From Cherax quadricarinatus (taxonomy: Eukaryota; Arthropoda; Malacostraca; Decapoda; Parastacidae), in NCBI RefSeq assembly GCF_038502225.1, contig NC_091307.1:24593678-24657677 (forward strand): a stretch of DNA of 64,000 bases, in the 5' to 3' direction. Below, piece after piece: positions 21,254 through 30,708 of this stretch. The first letter of the stretch is position 1. Each line of letters opens with the position of its first letter. Made by a program: the position numbers and the translations under genes. The notes beneath the pieces are model-generated. The model was not told the origin of the DNA. It did not search any database and saw only the letters and a list, made by a program, of their open reading frames with translations.

Positions 21254-24198
21254 TGGAAGATAGAGGTATGGGTGTGTGTGGGAAACAAGCAGGTTGCAAC
21301 ACTTGGGTTGGAAACAGTAAACGTATAAAAGGCATTCAGCATGAAGTTATAAATAAAGACAATAGATCAGGTCAGCAAACAAAGGGGGACAGCAGAGGGC
21401 AGCAAGGGACTAGCTCCCTTAAGGTTTACTATACTAATAGCAGGAGTGTAAGAAATAAGATAGATGAGCTAAGATTAATTGCAAGTGCAGGAAACATAGA
21501 TATTATTGCTATAACAGAGACCTGGCTCAATCTGAAAGATAGAGAGATGCCCTCTGAATGTCACATACAAGGCTATAAATTATTCCACACTGACAGGGTC
21601 AACAGGAAAGGTGGTGGAGTAGCGATGTATGTCAGAGACAATTTAAATTGTTGTGTTAGACAAGATATTAAATTAGAAGCGTCAGCCACTGAATCTGTTT
21701 GGTTACAGCTTCTCGAGGGCCGAGAAAAACTAATTTTGGGTGTGATTTACAGGGCCCCAAATCTTGATAGGGAGTGCAGTAAACTTCTATGGGACGAAAT
21801 TCGTAAGGCATCTACATACGAAAATGTTGTGCTAATGGGAGATTTCAACTATAGACAGATTGACTGGAGCAATTTGACAGGAAATTTAGAGTCAGGTGAC
21901 TTTCTTGATACGATCCAGGATTGTTTTTTAAAACAGTTTGTGACAGAGCCAACTAGGGGAAATAACCTCCTTGACTTGGTTCTTGCCAGTAGGGAAACAC
22001 TAATTAATAATCTTGAGGTTAATGATGAGCTTGGGGAAAGTGATCACAAATCACTCAGTTTTAATATATCATGGAATTCCCCTAATAATGGCAATCAAGT
22101 CTCCGTCCCTGACTTTCGCTTGGCTGATTTCATAGGACTGAAAAATTACTTAGGTGGGCTGAACTGGAATGACCTGACTAAGGGTCAGGTAGGTGGTGAT
22201 GGTTGCCGATATGATGCTTTCCAGGGCATAGTTCTAGCTGCTCAGTCAAATTATGTTCCAAATAGGGAAATCAGATCAAACAAAAATGATCCTAAATGGA
22301 TGAACAATAGATTAAAATATCTGATTGGTCAAAAGAGAGGCATATATAGGCAAATCAAAAGAGGAGAGGGGCAATTGAGAAATCGATATATTCAGTTAAA
22401 GAGAGAAATAAAAAAGGGAATTAGAAAAGCAAAAAGAGATTATGAGGTTAAAGTTGCAAGAGAATCGAAGACTAACCCAAAAGGATTCTTTCAGGTATAC
22501 AGAAGTAAGATCAGGGACAAGATAGGCCCACTCAAAAGTTCCTCGGGTCAGCTCACTGACAGTGATAAGGAAATGTGTAGAATTTTTAACACATACTTCC
22601 TCTCAGTTTTTACACAGGAGGATACCAGCGATATTCCAGTAATGATAAATTATGTAGAACAGGACGATAATAAACTGTGCACTATTAGGGTCACAAGTGA
22701 CATGGTCCTTAGGCAAATAGATAAATTAAAACCTAACAAATCCCCAGGCCCTGATGAACTGTATGCAAGGGTTCTAAAGGAATGTAAAGAGGAGCTTAGC
22801 ACACCTTTGGCTAATCTTTTCAACATATCACTACAAACTGGCATGGTGCCAGATAAGTGGAAAATGGCAAATGTGATACCTATTTTCAAAACAGGTGACA
22901 GGTCCTTAGCTTCGAACTATAGACCAATAAGCCTAACCTCCATAGTGGGGAAATTTATGGAATCAATAATTGCCGAGGCAGTTCGTAGCCACCTTGAAAA
23001 GCATAAATTAATCAACGAATCTCAGCATGGTTTTACAAAGGGGCGTTCCTGCCTTACGAATTTATTAACTTTTTTCACTAAGGTATTTGAGGAGGTAGAT
23101 CATGGTAATGAATATGATATTGTGTATATGGACTTCAGTAAGGCTTTTGACAGGGTCCCACATCAGAGACTATTGAGGAAAATTAAAGCACATGGAATAG
23201 GAGGAGAAATTTTTTCCTGGATAGAGGCATGGTTGACAAATAGGCAGCAGAGAGTTTGCATAAATGGGGAGAAATCAGAGTGGGGAAGTGTCACGAGCGG
23301 TGTTCCACAGGGGTCAGTGTTGGGCCCCCTGCTGTTCACAATCTACATAAACGACATAGATGAGGGCATAAAGAGCGACATCGGCAAGTTTGCCGATGAC
23401 ACCAAAATAGGCCGTCGAATTCATTCTGACGAGGACATTCGAGCACTCCAGGAAGATTTGAATAGACTGATGCAGTGGTCGGAGAAGTGGCAGATGCAGT
23501 TTAATATAGACAAATGCAAAGTTCTAAATGTTGGACAGGACAATAACCATGCCACATATAAACTAAATAATGTAGATCTTAATGTTACGGATTGCGAAAA
23601 AGATTTAGGAGTTCTGGTTAGCAGTAATCTGAAACCAAGACAACAGTGCATAAGTGTTCGCAATAAAGCTAATAGAATCCTTGGCTTCATATCAAGAAGC
23701 ATAAATAATAGGAGTCCTCAGGTTGTTCTTCAACTCTATACATCCTTGGTTAGGCCTCATTTAGATTATGCTGCACAGTTTTGGTCACCGTATTACAGAA
23801 TGGATATAAATTCTCTGGAAAATGTACAAAGGAGGATGACAAAGTTGATCCCATGTATCAGAAACCTTCCCTATGAGGATAGACTAAGGGCCCTGAAACT
23901 GCACTCTCTAGAAAGACGTAGAATTAGGGGGGATATGATTGAGGTGTATAAATGGAAGACAGGAATAAATAAAGGGGATGTAAATAGTGTGCTGAAAGTA
24001 TCTAGCCTAGACAGGACTCGCAGCAATGGTTTTAAGTTGGAAAAATTCAGATTCAGGAAGGATATAGGAAAGTACTGGTTTGGTAATAGAGTTGTGGATG
24101 AGTGGAACAAACTCCCAAGTACCGTTATAGAGGCCAGAACGTTGTGTAGCTTTAAAAATAGGTTGGATAAATACATGAGTAGATGTGGGTGGGTGTGA
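21253..24198 (+). CDS. CR1-like ORF2 protein: endonuclease and reverse transcriptase
   Basis: A 981-residue protein. The apurinic-type endonuclease (about 55-285) shows NSRS (62-65), ITETWL (Glu89), GGGVAMYVRD, GDFN (196-199) and SDH (263-265). The RT (about 490-760) shows NYRPISLTS, MDFSKAFD (Asp627 region), SGVPQGSVLGPLL and FADD (713-716). The CR1-type C-terminal region follows (DLGVLVSSNLK, VRPHLDYAAQFW, NLPYEDRL). It nicks target DNA and primes reverse transcription of the element RNA. All key residues are present and the frame is open throughout, so the protein may be functional. The overlapping ATG at 21253 fits the intact frame of copy 2 (28718). Confidence 0.94.
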   Translation: MEDRGMGVCGKQAGCNTWVGNSKRIKGIQHEVINKDNRSGQQTKGDSRGQQGTSSLKVYYTNSRSVRNKIDELRLIASAGNIDIIAITETWLNLKDREMPSECHIQGYKLFHTDRVNRKGGGVAMYVRDNLNCCVRQDIKLEASATESVWLQLLEGREKLILGVIYRAPNLDRECSKLLWDEIRKASTYENVVLMGDFNYRQIDWSNLTGNLESGDFLDTIQDCFLKQFVTEPTRGNNLLDLVLASRETLINNLEVNDELGESDHKSLSFNISWNSPNNGNQVSVPDFRLADFIGLKNYLGGLNWNDLTKGQVGGDGCRYDAFQGIVLAAQSNYVPNREIRSNKNDPKWMNNRLKYLIGQKRGIYRQIKRGEGQLRNRYIQLKREIKKGIRKAKRDYEVKVARESKTNPKGFFQVYRSKIRDKIGPLKSSSGQLTDSDKEMCRIFNTYFLSVFTQEDTSDIPVMINYVEQDDNKLCTIRVTSDMVLRQIDKLKPNKSPGPDELYARVLKECKEELSTPLANLFNISLQTGMVPDKWKMANVIPIFKTGDRSLASNYRPISLTSIVGKFMESIIAEAVRSHLEKHKLINESQHGFTKGRSCLTNLLTFFTKVFEEVDHGNEYDIVYMDFSKAFDRVPHQRLLRKIKAHGIGGEIFSWIEAWLTNRQQRVCINGEKSEWGSVTSGVPQGSVLGPLLFTIYINDIDEGIKSDIGKFADDTKIGRRIHSDEDIRALQEDLNRLMQWSEKWQMQFNIDKCKVLNVGQDNNHATYKLNNVDLNVTDCEKDLGVLVSSNLKPRQQCISVRNKANRILGFISRSINNRSPQVVLQLYTSLVRPHLDYAAQFWSPYYRMDINSLENVQRRMTKLIPCIRNLPYEDRLRALKLHSLERRRIRGDMIEVYKWKTGINKGDVNSVLKVSSLDRTRSNGFKLEKFRFRKDIGKYWFGNRVVDEWNKLPSTVIEARTLCSFKNRLDKYMSRCGWV

Positions 24199-24370
24199 GT
24201 TAGACCTGATAGCTTGTGCTACCAGGTCGGTTGCCGTGTTCCTCCCTTAAGTCAATGTGACCTGACCTGACTAGGTTGGGTGCATTGGCTTAAGCCGGTA
24301 GGAGACTTGGACCTGCCTCGCATGGGCCAGTAGGCCTTCTGCAGTGTTCCTTCGTTCTTATGTTCTTATG
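24199..24370 (+). other. CR1-like 3' UTR and octamer tail
   Basis: The sequence ACCAGGTCGGTTGCCGTG, GTGACCTGACCTGACTAGG and GGCTTAAGCCGGTAGG leads to GGGCCAGTAGGCCTTCTGCA and the tail (GTTCTTAT)2. This same block ends at least ten fragments in the window in both orientations, so it is the 3' end recognised at insertion. GGCTTAAGCC is self-complementary. Confidence 0.85.
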
Positions 24371-25434
24371 ATGTGTTAAGTGAACACATCGACTCAAGGT
24401 TGAGGGACTGATTACCTCATTCTCATCCTGTTCTTCAAGTTTCTCCTACGTATGGACTGATGAAGCCACGGTGTGGCGAAACGTTTCCTCAATAAAGATA
24501 CCCAAGAGTTGCACATGTATCTAATTTATCATCAAGTGAGAAGTGTTGGATCTAAGAGGGACATGACCTCTCAGTGGCTACATTCTCACTACTACTACTA
24601 CTACTCTGCACCTCTCCTTCCGACAGTATTTAAGTCTCCGCACTGTCGCTTGATCTTCAGATAATTCCTGACTATGGAACTGAACTTCTCCAGGCCGAGG
24701 GACTGACAATCTCAAATTCTACGACTTCAAGGGTGATGGACTGATTACATCGTCTTCACATCTCTACTGTTCCTGCCTACTTTCTGTATTCGACTGAAGA
24801 AGCCTACTGTGTAGGCGAAACGTTTCGGAATAAAGTTGTCTAACTGTTGCATATGTCTTACCTCACAACCTGTCGGTATTGTATACCATTTTGATGTTCA
24901 GGCTGTTACTGCTGGCCGCATGTTAGCCCAGCTGGTAGGGAAGGTGCTGGCCTGTCCAGTGCCTTCTTGAAGACGGACAGGAGTCTATTGGTAATCACCC
25001 TTATGTATGCTGGGAGGCTGTTGAGCAGTCTTGGGCCCCTGACACTGTGTTGTCTCCTAGTGTACTCATGGCGCCCCTGCTTTTCACTGGAGGATATTGC
25101 ATCTCCTGCCAAATCTTTTGCTTTCATATGGAGTGATTTTCGTGTGCAGATTTGGGACTAGTGACTAGTCCCTCTAGGATTTTCCAAGTGTATATTATTA
25201 TGTATCTTTCTCGCCTGCGTTCCAGGAAGTACAAATCAAGCTCCTTTTATAATGGTTCCCGTTAGATGCGTTATGATGTTTATAGTGCAGTGAATGTTTT
25301 GTGTATATTCTCCAGGTCTGCAATTTCGCCTTCCTTAATGTACAGCAGTAAGACAAGATTCTGTTCGGATTTTTATTCCGGGAAGATTAGCCACTCAGGA
25401 TAACTCAGTTTACTTTATAACTGTCTATAAAGGG

Positions 25435-25587
25435 ACTTAATTAAACCTGACCTGATTAGCTTGTGCTACTAGGTCAGTTGCCGTGTTCCTTAAGTGAATG
25501 TGACCTGACCTAACTAGCTTGGGGCATTGGCTTAAGCCGGTAGGAGACTTGGACCTGCCTCGCATGGGCCCGTTAGGCCTGCTGCAG
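25435..25587 (+). mobile_element. CR1 3' end, tail-to-tail with copy 2
   Basis: A plus-strand CR1 3' UTR ends TTCCTCCTTTCTTAT and is joined directly to the reversed tail AAGAACATAAGAACGAAGG of copy 2. The two tails overlap or abut near 25584. Confidence 0.8.
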
Positions 25588-25773
25588 TGTTCCTCCTTTC
25601 TTATAAGAACATAAGAACGAAGGAACACTGCAGAAGGCCTACTGGCCCATGCGAGGCAGGTCCAAGTCTCCTACCGGCTTAAGCCAATGCACCCAACCTA
25701 GTCAGGTCAGGTCACATTGACTTAGGGGAGGAACACGGCAACCGACCTGGTAGCTCAAGCTATCAGGTCCAAC

Positions 25774-28718
25774 TCACACCCACCCACATCCACTCATGTA
25801 TTTATCCAACCTATTTTTAAAGCTACACAACGTTCTGGCCTCTATAACTGTACTCGGGAGTTTGTTCCACTCATCCACAACTCTATTACCAAACCAGTAC
25901 TTTCCTATATCCTTCCTGAATCTGAATTTTTCCAACTTAAAACCATTGCTGCGAGTCCTGTCTAGGCTAGATATTTTCAGCACACTATTTACATCCCCTT
26001 TATTTATTCCTGTCTTCCATTTATACACCTCAATCATATCCCCCCTAATTCTACGTCTTTCTAGAGAGTGCAGATTCAGAGCCCTTAGTCTGTCCTCATA
26101 GGGAAGGTTTCTGATACATGGGATCAACTTTGTCATCCTCCTTTGTACATTTTCCAGAGAATTTATATCCATTCTGTAATACGGTGACCAAAACTGTGCA
26201 GCATAATCTAAATGAGGCCTAACCAAGGATGTATAGAGTTGAAGAACAACCTGAGGACTCCTATTATTTATGCTTCTTGATATGAAGCCAAGGATTCTAT
26301 TAGCTTTATTGCGAACACTTATGCACTGTTGTCTTGGTTTCAGATTACTGCTAACCAGAACTCCTAAATCTTTTTCGCAATCCGTAATATTAAGATCTAC
26401 ATTATTTAGTTTATATGTGACATGGTTATTGTCCTGTCCAACATTTAGAACTTTGCATTTGTCTATATTAAACTGCATCTGCCACTTCTCCGACCACTGC
26501 ATCAGTCTATTCAAATCTTCCTGGAGTGCTCGAATGTCCTCGTCAGAATGAATTCGACGGCCTATTTTGGTGTCATCGGCAAACTTGCCGATGTCGCTCT
26601 TTATGCCCTCATCTATGTCGTTTATGTAGATTGTGAACAGCAGGGGGCCCAACACTGACCCCTGTGGAACACCGCTCGTGACGCTTCCCCACTCTGATTT
26701 CTCCCCATATATGCAAACTCTCTGCTGCCTATTTGTCAACCATGCCTCTATCCAGGAAAAAATTTCTCCTCCTATTCCATGTGCTTTAATTTTCCTCATT
26801 AGTCTCTGATGTGGGACCCTGTCAAAAGCCTTACTGAAGTCCATATACACAATATCATATTCATTACCATGATCTACCTCCTCAAATACCTTAGTGAAAA
26901 AAGTTAATAAATTCGTAAGGCAGGAACGCCCCTTTGTAAAACCATGCTGAGATTCGTTGATTAATTTATGCTTTTCAAGGTGGTTACGAACTGCCTCGGC
27001 AATTATTGATTCCATAAATTTTCCCACTATGGAGGTTAGGCTTATTGGTCTATAGTTCGAAGCTAAGGACCTGTCACCTGTTTTGAAAATAGGTATCACA
27101 TTTGCCATTTTCCACTTATCTGGCACCATGCCAGTTTGTAGTGATATGTTGAAAAGATTAGCCAAGGTGTGCTAAGCTCCTCTTTACATTCCTTTAGAAC
27201 CCTTGCATACAGTTCATCGGGGCCTGGGGATTTGTTAGGTTTTAATTTATCAATTTGCCTAAGGACCATGTCACTTGTGACCCTAATCGTGCACAGTTTA
27301 TTATCGTCCTGTTCTACATAATTTATCATTACTGGAATATCGCTGGTATCCTCCTGTGTAAAAACTGAGAGGAAGTATGTGTTAAAACTTCTACACATTT
27401 CCTTATCACTGTCAGTGAACTGACCCGAGGAACTTTTGAGTGGGCCTATCTTGTCCCTGATCTTACTTCTGTATACCTGAAAGAATCCTTTTGGGTTAGT
27501 CTTCGATTCTCTTGCAACTTTAACCTCATAATCTCTTTTTGCTTTTCTAATTCCCTTTTTTATTTCTCTCTTTAACTGAATATATCGATTTCTCAATTGC
27601 CCCTCTCCTCTTTTGATTTGCCTATATATGCCTCTCTTTTGACCAATCAGATATTTTAATCTATTGTTCATCCATTTAGGATCATTTTTGTTTGATCTGA
27701 TTTCCCTATTTGGAACATAATTTGACTGAGCAGCTAGAACTATGCCCTGGAAAGCATCATATCGGCAACCATCACCACCTACCTGACCCTTAGTCAGGTC
27801 ATTCCAGTTCAGCCCACCTAAGTAATTTTTCAGTCCTATGAAATCAGCCAAGCGAAAGTCAGGGACGGAGACTTGATTGCCATTATTAGGGGAATTCCAT
27901 GATATATTAAAACTGAGTGATTTGTGATCACTTTCCCCAAGCTCATCATTAACCTCAAGATTATTAATTAGTGTTTCCCTACTGGCAAGAACCAAGTCAA
28001 GGAGGTTATTTCCCCTAGTTGGCTCTGTCACAAACTGTTTTAAAAAACAATCCTGGATTGTATCAAGAAAGTCACCTGACTCTAAATTTCCTGTCAAATT
28101 GCTCCAGTCAATCTGTCTATAGTTGAAATTTCCCATTAGCACAACATTTTCGTATGTAGATGCCTTACGAATTTCGTCCCATAGAAGTTTACTGCACTCC
28201 CTATCAAGACTTGGGGCCCTGTAAATCACACCCAAAATTAGTTTTTCTCGGCCCTCGAGAAGCTGTAACCAAATAGATTCAGTGGCTGACGCTTCTAATT
28301 TAATATCTTGTCTAACACAACAATCTAAATTGTCTCTGACATACATCGCTACTCCACCACCTTTCTTGTTGACCCTGTCAGTGTGGAATAATTTATAGCC
28401 TTGTATGTAACATTCAGAGGGCATCTCTCTATCTTTCAGATTGAGCCAGGTCTCTGTTATAGCAATAATATCTATGTTTCCTGCACTTGCAATTAATCTT
28501 AGCTCATCTATCTTATTTCTTACACTCCTGCTATTAGTATAGTAAACCTTAAGGGAGCTAGTCCCTTGCTGCCCTCTGCTGTCCCCCTTTGTTTGCTGAC
28601 CTGATCTATTGTCTTTATTTATAACTTCATGCTGAATGCCTTTTATACATTTACTGTTTCCAACCCTAGTGTTGCAACCTGCTTGTTTCCCACACACACC
28701 CATACCTCTATCTTCCAT
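25774..28718 (-). pseudogene. CR1-like ORF2, copy 2, with one frameshift and an endonuclease active-site change
   Basis: The frame is open from 28718 to near 27170 and again from 27165 to 25774. Copy 1 has ACACCTTTGGCT and copy 2 ACACCTTGGCT, so loss of one T near 27168 breaks the frame just inside the RT. The endonuclease block reads MGNFNYR where copy 1 has MGDFNYR: the catalytic Asp codon GAT has become AAT. The RT part still has SGVPQGSVL and FADDTK. Apart from these two changes the copy is nearly intact. Confidence 0.92.
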
Positions 28719-29644
28719 CAGTTTAAAATCATAGGCATTTCACCAATGGCCTTCTCAATCGAGTCTGCAAGTGCTACCACCCCTGCCCCAGAGAGATGTA
28801 CCCCATCCCTTGCATACATATCATGTTTGCCATAAAAGTTGTTCCAGTTGTCAATGAATGGGATTGCAAGTTTCTTGCAGTATCTTTCTAGCCAGCAATT
28901 TACACCAATTGCCCTAGACAACCATTCATTTCCTACTCCCCTTCTAGGCAAGATGCTACATATGATTGGGATCCCTCCCTTAGACTTAATGAAATCTATA
29001 GCTGACCTGTACTTATCTAGCAGCTCTTCTCTCCTACCCTTCCCAATATCATTTCCACTAGCACTGAGACAGATAATGGGCTTGTTCCCATTACCTGACA
29101 TGATATTATCCAGCCTGTTGACAATGTCCCCAACACCAGCTCCAGGGAAGCACACTCTATCTCTCATCTTCTTATTCCTATTACAAAAAGCACGGTCAAT
29201 ATATCTTACCTGAGAGTCACCAACCACAAGAATGTGCTTACCTCCATTAGCAGGGGCAGTAGTACCCTTACCTTCACTGGCCACTGAAGTACATTCATCC
29301 TGAAGAACAGAGAAGCGATTTCCTACCTTCAGATCTTCACTCTTAACTTTCCTTACTCTGATGCGCCTCCCATTACTGTGAACCACTCGCCACTTGTAGC
29401 AGGTGCTGGGCTGCACCTCACTGCTGGTAGCCGTTGCTACCTCCCCAACTACAGCCTCCTCACAGCGAGAGACAGACTGCACCTCACTGCTAGAAGCCCC
29501 ATTTCCCACAACTCCAGCCACCTCACACTCTCTCCCAGACCCATTGAGGTGGACCTTCAGCCTCCTAATCTCCTCCTGGAGAAGCAAGACCTCCTCCTTC
29601 AACTCTCCAACCTCAATTTTTAAAACACTGCAGAAGCAAGCCAT
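28718..29644 (-). CDS. CR1-like ORF1 protein, copy 2
   Basis: A 308-residue intact frame, with one extra serine relative to copy 1 (GASSSEV against EASSEV). It has the same coiled coil, basic stretch and SGNH domain. Block III reads SASGNDIG instead of SAGGNDIG (Gly to Ser just before the catalytic Asn region). GDSQ and DGVHLS are kept. The frame ends in the same TGATG overlap with ORF2 (28716-28720). It could be translated, but its partner ORF2 is broken. Confidence 0.9.
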   Translation of the reverse strand: MACFCSVLKIEVGELKEEVLLLQEEIRRLKVHLNGSGRECEVAGVVGNGASSSEVQSVSRCEEAVVGEVATATSSEVQPSTCYKWRVVHSNGRRIRVRKVKSEDLKVGNRFSVLQDECTSVASEGKGTTAPANGGKHILVVGDSQVRYIDRAFCNRNKKMRDRVCFPGAGVGDIVNRLDNIMSGNGNKPIICLSASGNDIGKGRREELLDKYRSAIDFIKSKGGIPIICSILPRRGVGNEWLSRAIGVNCWLERYCKKLAIPFIDNWNNFYGKHDMYARDGVHLSGAGVVALADSIEKAIGEMPMILN

Positions 29645-29696
29645 GCTTTGTAACCGTCCACGCTAATCCCCAAAGCAGCTCAGGGTCTGTGACCTC

Positions 29697-29993
29697 AGCT
29701 GAGCTGCGTGGATCAAGGAATATTCCCAGGTGTTTCACTGTTATTGTCTCTTAACCATTTATTCACTAAGAGAATAATAAGCAATGGACTACCTATGAAA
29801 ATATTTGTAAGAATGCAGTCGGCGGCCTGTCATTTAGGCCTATGTAGGCTCGTTTCTCTGTTTACCTCTGGATCAACAACCCTAAAGAAAAGTATATGAA
29901 TAAAGATTTTTATTTCTTTACAAAGGTTAAAATGTGTAATTACAATTTTGATTTGTTAAGTACAAAGAAAGTCATTTTTATGCCGGGTCATTT
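29697..29993. other. Unassigned sequence between copy 2 and a GAAACG insertion
   Basis: No conserved open frame is seen and the sequence is not shared elsewhere in the window. The short frame 29708-29899 has no recognisable feature. TTTATTATTCCGGGTT at the right edge is the target duplicated by the next insertion. Confidence 0.4.
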
Positions 29994-30006
29994 ATTATTC
30001 CGGGTT

Positions 30007-30536
30007 GAACATTAAAATGGTATAAAATACCGACAGGTTGTTAGGTAAGACACATATGCAACAGTTAGGCATCTTTAAAGATACCTAACTGTTGCATATG
30101 TGTCTTACCTAACAACCTGTTGGTATTTTATACCATTTTAATGTTCAATCTGTCAGACACTGCAACACAAGGGTATCTTGGTACAGACCTGAAATCAACT
30201 TCGACAACCTCTACTAGTGAGAACGGCTGGATTCGAGAGGGACCTGACCTCCCAACTTCTGCGTTCTACTAGTGACCTACGTCTCACCTTCTGGCGCTAT
30301 ATAAGGCTCCATCCTGTCACTTCAACTCCACATTGTTTCAGACTACGGAACAATGCTCTTCTCCAGACTGAGGGACTGACCACCTCAAAACTTTAAGGGT
30401 GATGGACTGATTACATCGTCTTCAAGTCTCTTCTGCTTCTATCAACTTTTCTGTACTCGACTGAAGAAGCCTACTGTGTAGGCGAAACGTTTTAAAATAA
30501 AAATACCTAACTGTTGCATATGTCTTACCTAACAAC
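30007..30536 (+). mobile_element. GAAACG-family element (530 bp), best complete unit
   Basis: An exact 13-bp direct repeat ATTATTCCGGGTT (29994-30006, 30537-30549) flanks it. A reversed stub (30007-30076) folds onto the start of one forward unit. The unit then reads: terminus block TGTTGGTATTTTATACC, CAGACACTGCAACAC, TATATAAG (30298-30305), TGAGGGACTGACCACCTC, GATGGACTGATTACATCG, CTCGACTGAAGAAGCCTACT then GTGTAGGCGAAACG (about 30456-30488), AATAAA (30496-30501), CTGTTGCATATGTCTTACC. The ATACCTAACTGTTGCATATG block occurs at both ends of the unit, as expected for a head-to-tail multimer. Confidence 0.88.
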
Positions 30537-30549
30537 ATTATTCCGGGTT

Positions 30550-30639
30550 AAAAACTCAAGGTATATATGAACTCTAAATGAAAGCTTAGAAAGTTATTAA
30601 CTCAGAGGAGACATGATAACCACGTACAAAGTACGCTGA
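30550..30639 (+). other. Short spacer with a CR1-like scrap
   Basis: CTCAGAGGAGACATGATAACCACGTACAAA codes for a CR1-like RGDMITTYK block and recurs at 54872-54902. It precedes the 5' end of CR1 copy 3. Confidence 0.4.
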
Positions 30640-30708
30640 GGTCAGTGGTCACGTGCGGTCATACCTGCCTAAGCTCTTGGGAGTTAGCGTGGGCTGTTAC
30701 CAAGCACC

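Larger units (their letters stand above)
20232..24370 (+). mobile_element. CR1-like LINE, copy 1 (apparently full-length and intact)
   Basis: A 5' UTR of about 100 bp, ORF1, ORF2, a 3' UTR of about 160 bp and the octamer tail GTTCTTATGTTCTTATG are all present. The 5' end is estimated from the point where copies 1 and 2 share sequence (GAGGTCACAGACC at 20278) and from CAGTGGTCA...CACGTG shared with copy 3. No disabling mutation was found in either ORF. It lies between GAAACG arms and has no recognisable target-site duplication, as is usual for CR1. Confidence 0.9.
19935..24531. mobile_element. Nested GAAACG-family insertion that now contains CR1 copy 1
   Basis: TCAAGTGAGAAGT is directly repeated at 19922-19934 and 24532-24544 (13 bp, exact). 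The ends are the subtype of 12032-12377: GAACCGACATGTTGATAAATTAGACACATGTG on the left, and GACTGATGAAGCC, GGTGT, GGCGAAACG to CTAATTTATCA on the right. Inside, a second-subtype fold-back (20010-20231) precedes the CR1 element. The junction at 20008 lacks a clear target repeat and may be a template switch. Confidence 0.75.
19439..24898. mobile_element. Composite GAAACG-family insertion with inverted arms
   Basis: An exact 13-bp direct repeat CAGGCTGTTACTG flanks it. The left arm (19439-19830, reversed) and the right arm (24535-24898, forward) are near-identical inverted copies of one unit. That unit has GTATTTAAGTCTCC (TATA-like), CCGAGGGACTGACA, TTCGACTGAAGAAGCCTACT, AGGCGAAACG, AATAAAGTTG and the TGTCGGTATTGTATACC terminus. 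A second forward unit starts at 19831. It is cut at TCAAGTGAGAAGT by the nested 19935-24531 insertion and resumes on the right. Confidence 0.85.
19343..25350 (-). mobile_element. Old Jockey-group LINE copy, split by a 5.46-kb insertion
   Basis: The 3' end (19343-19438) and the upstream coding part (24912-25350; NSLPAYIRVITNRLLSVFKKAL) are pieces of one minus-strand LINE. They join exactly at CAGGCTGTTACTG, which is duplicated at 19426-19438 and 24899-24911. Removing 19439-24911 restores a continuous alignment to the LINE end. It is diverged, so it predates the insertion. Confidence 0.8.
25584..29696 (-). mobile_element. CR1-like LINE, copy 2 (full-length, ORF2 broken)
   Basis: It is near-identical to copy 1 but inverted, facing it tail to tail across about 1.2 kb. 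Shared sequence extends from the octamer tail to the 5' block ending CTGAGGTCACAGACCCTGAG (29681-29696). The high similarity indicates a recent insertion of the same subfamily. Confidence 0.92.
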
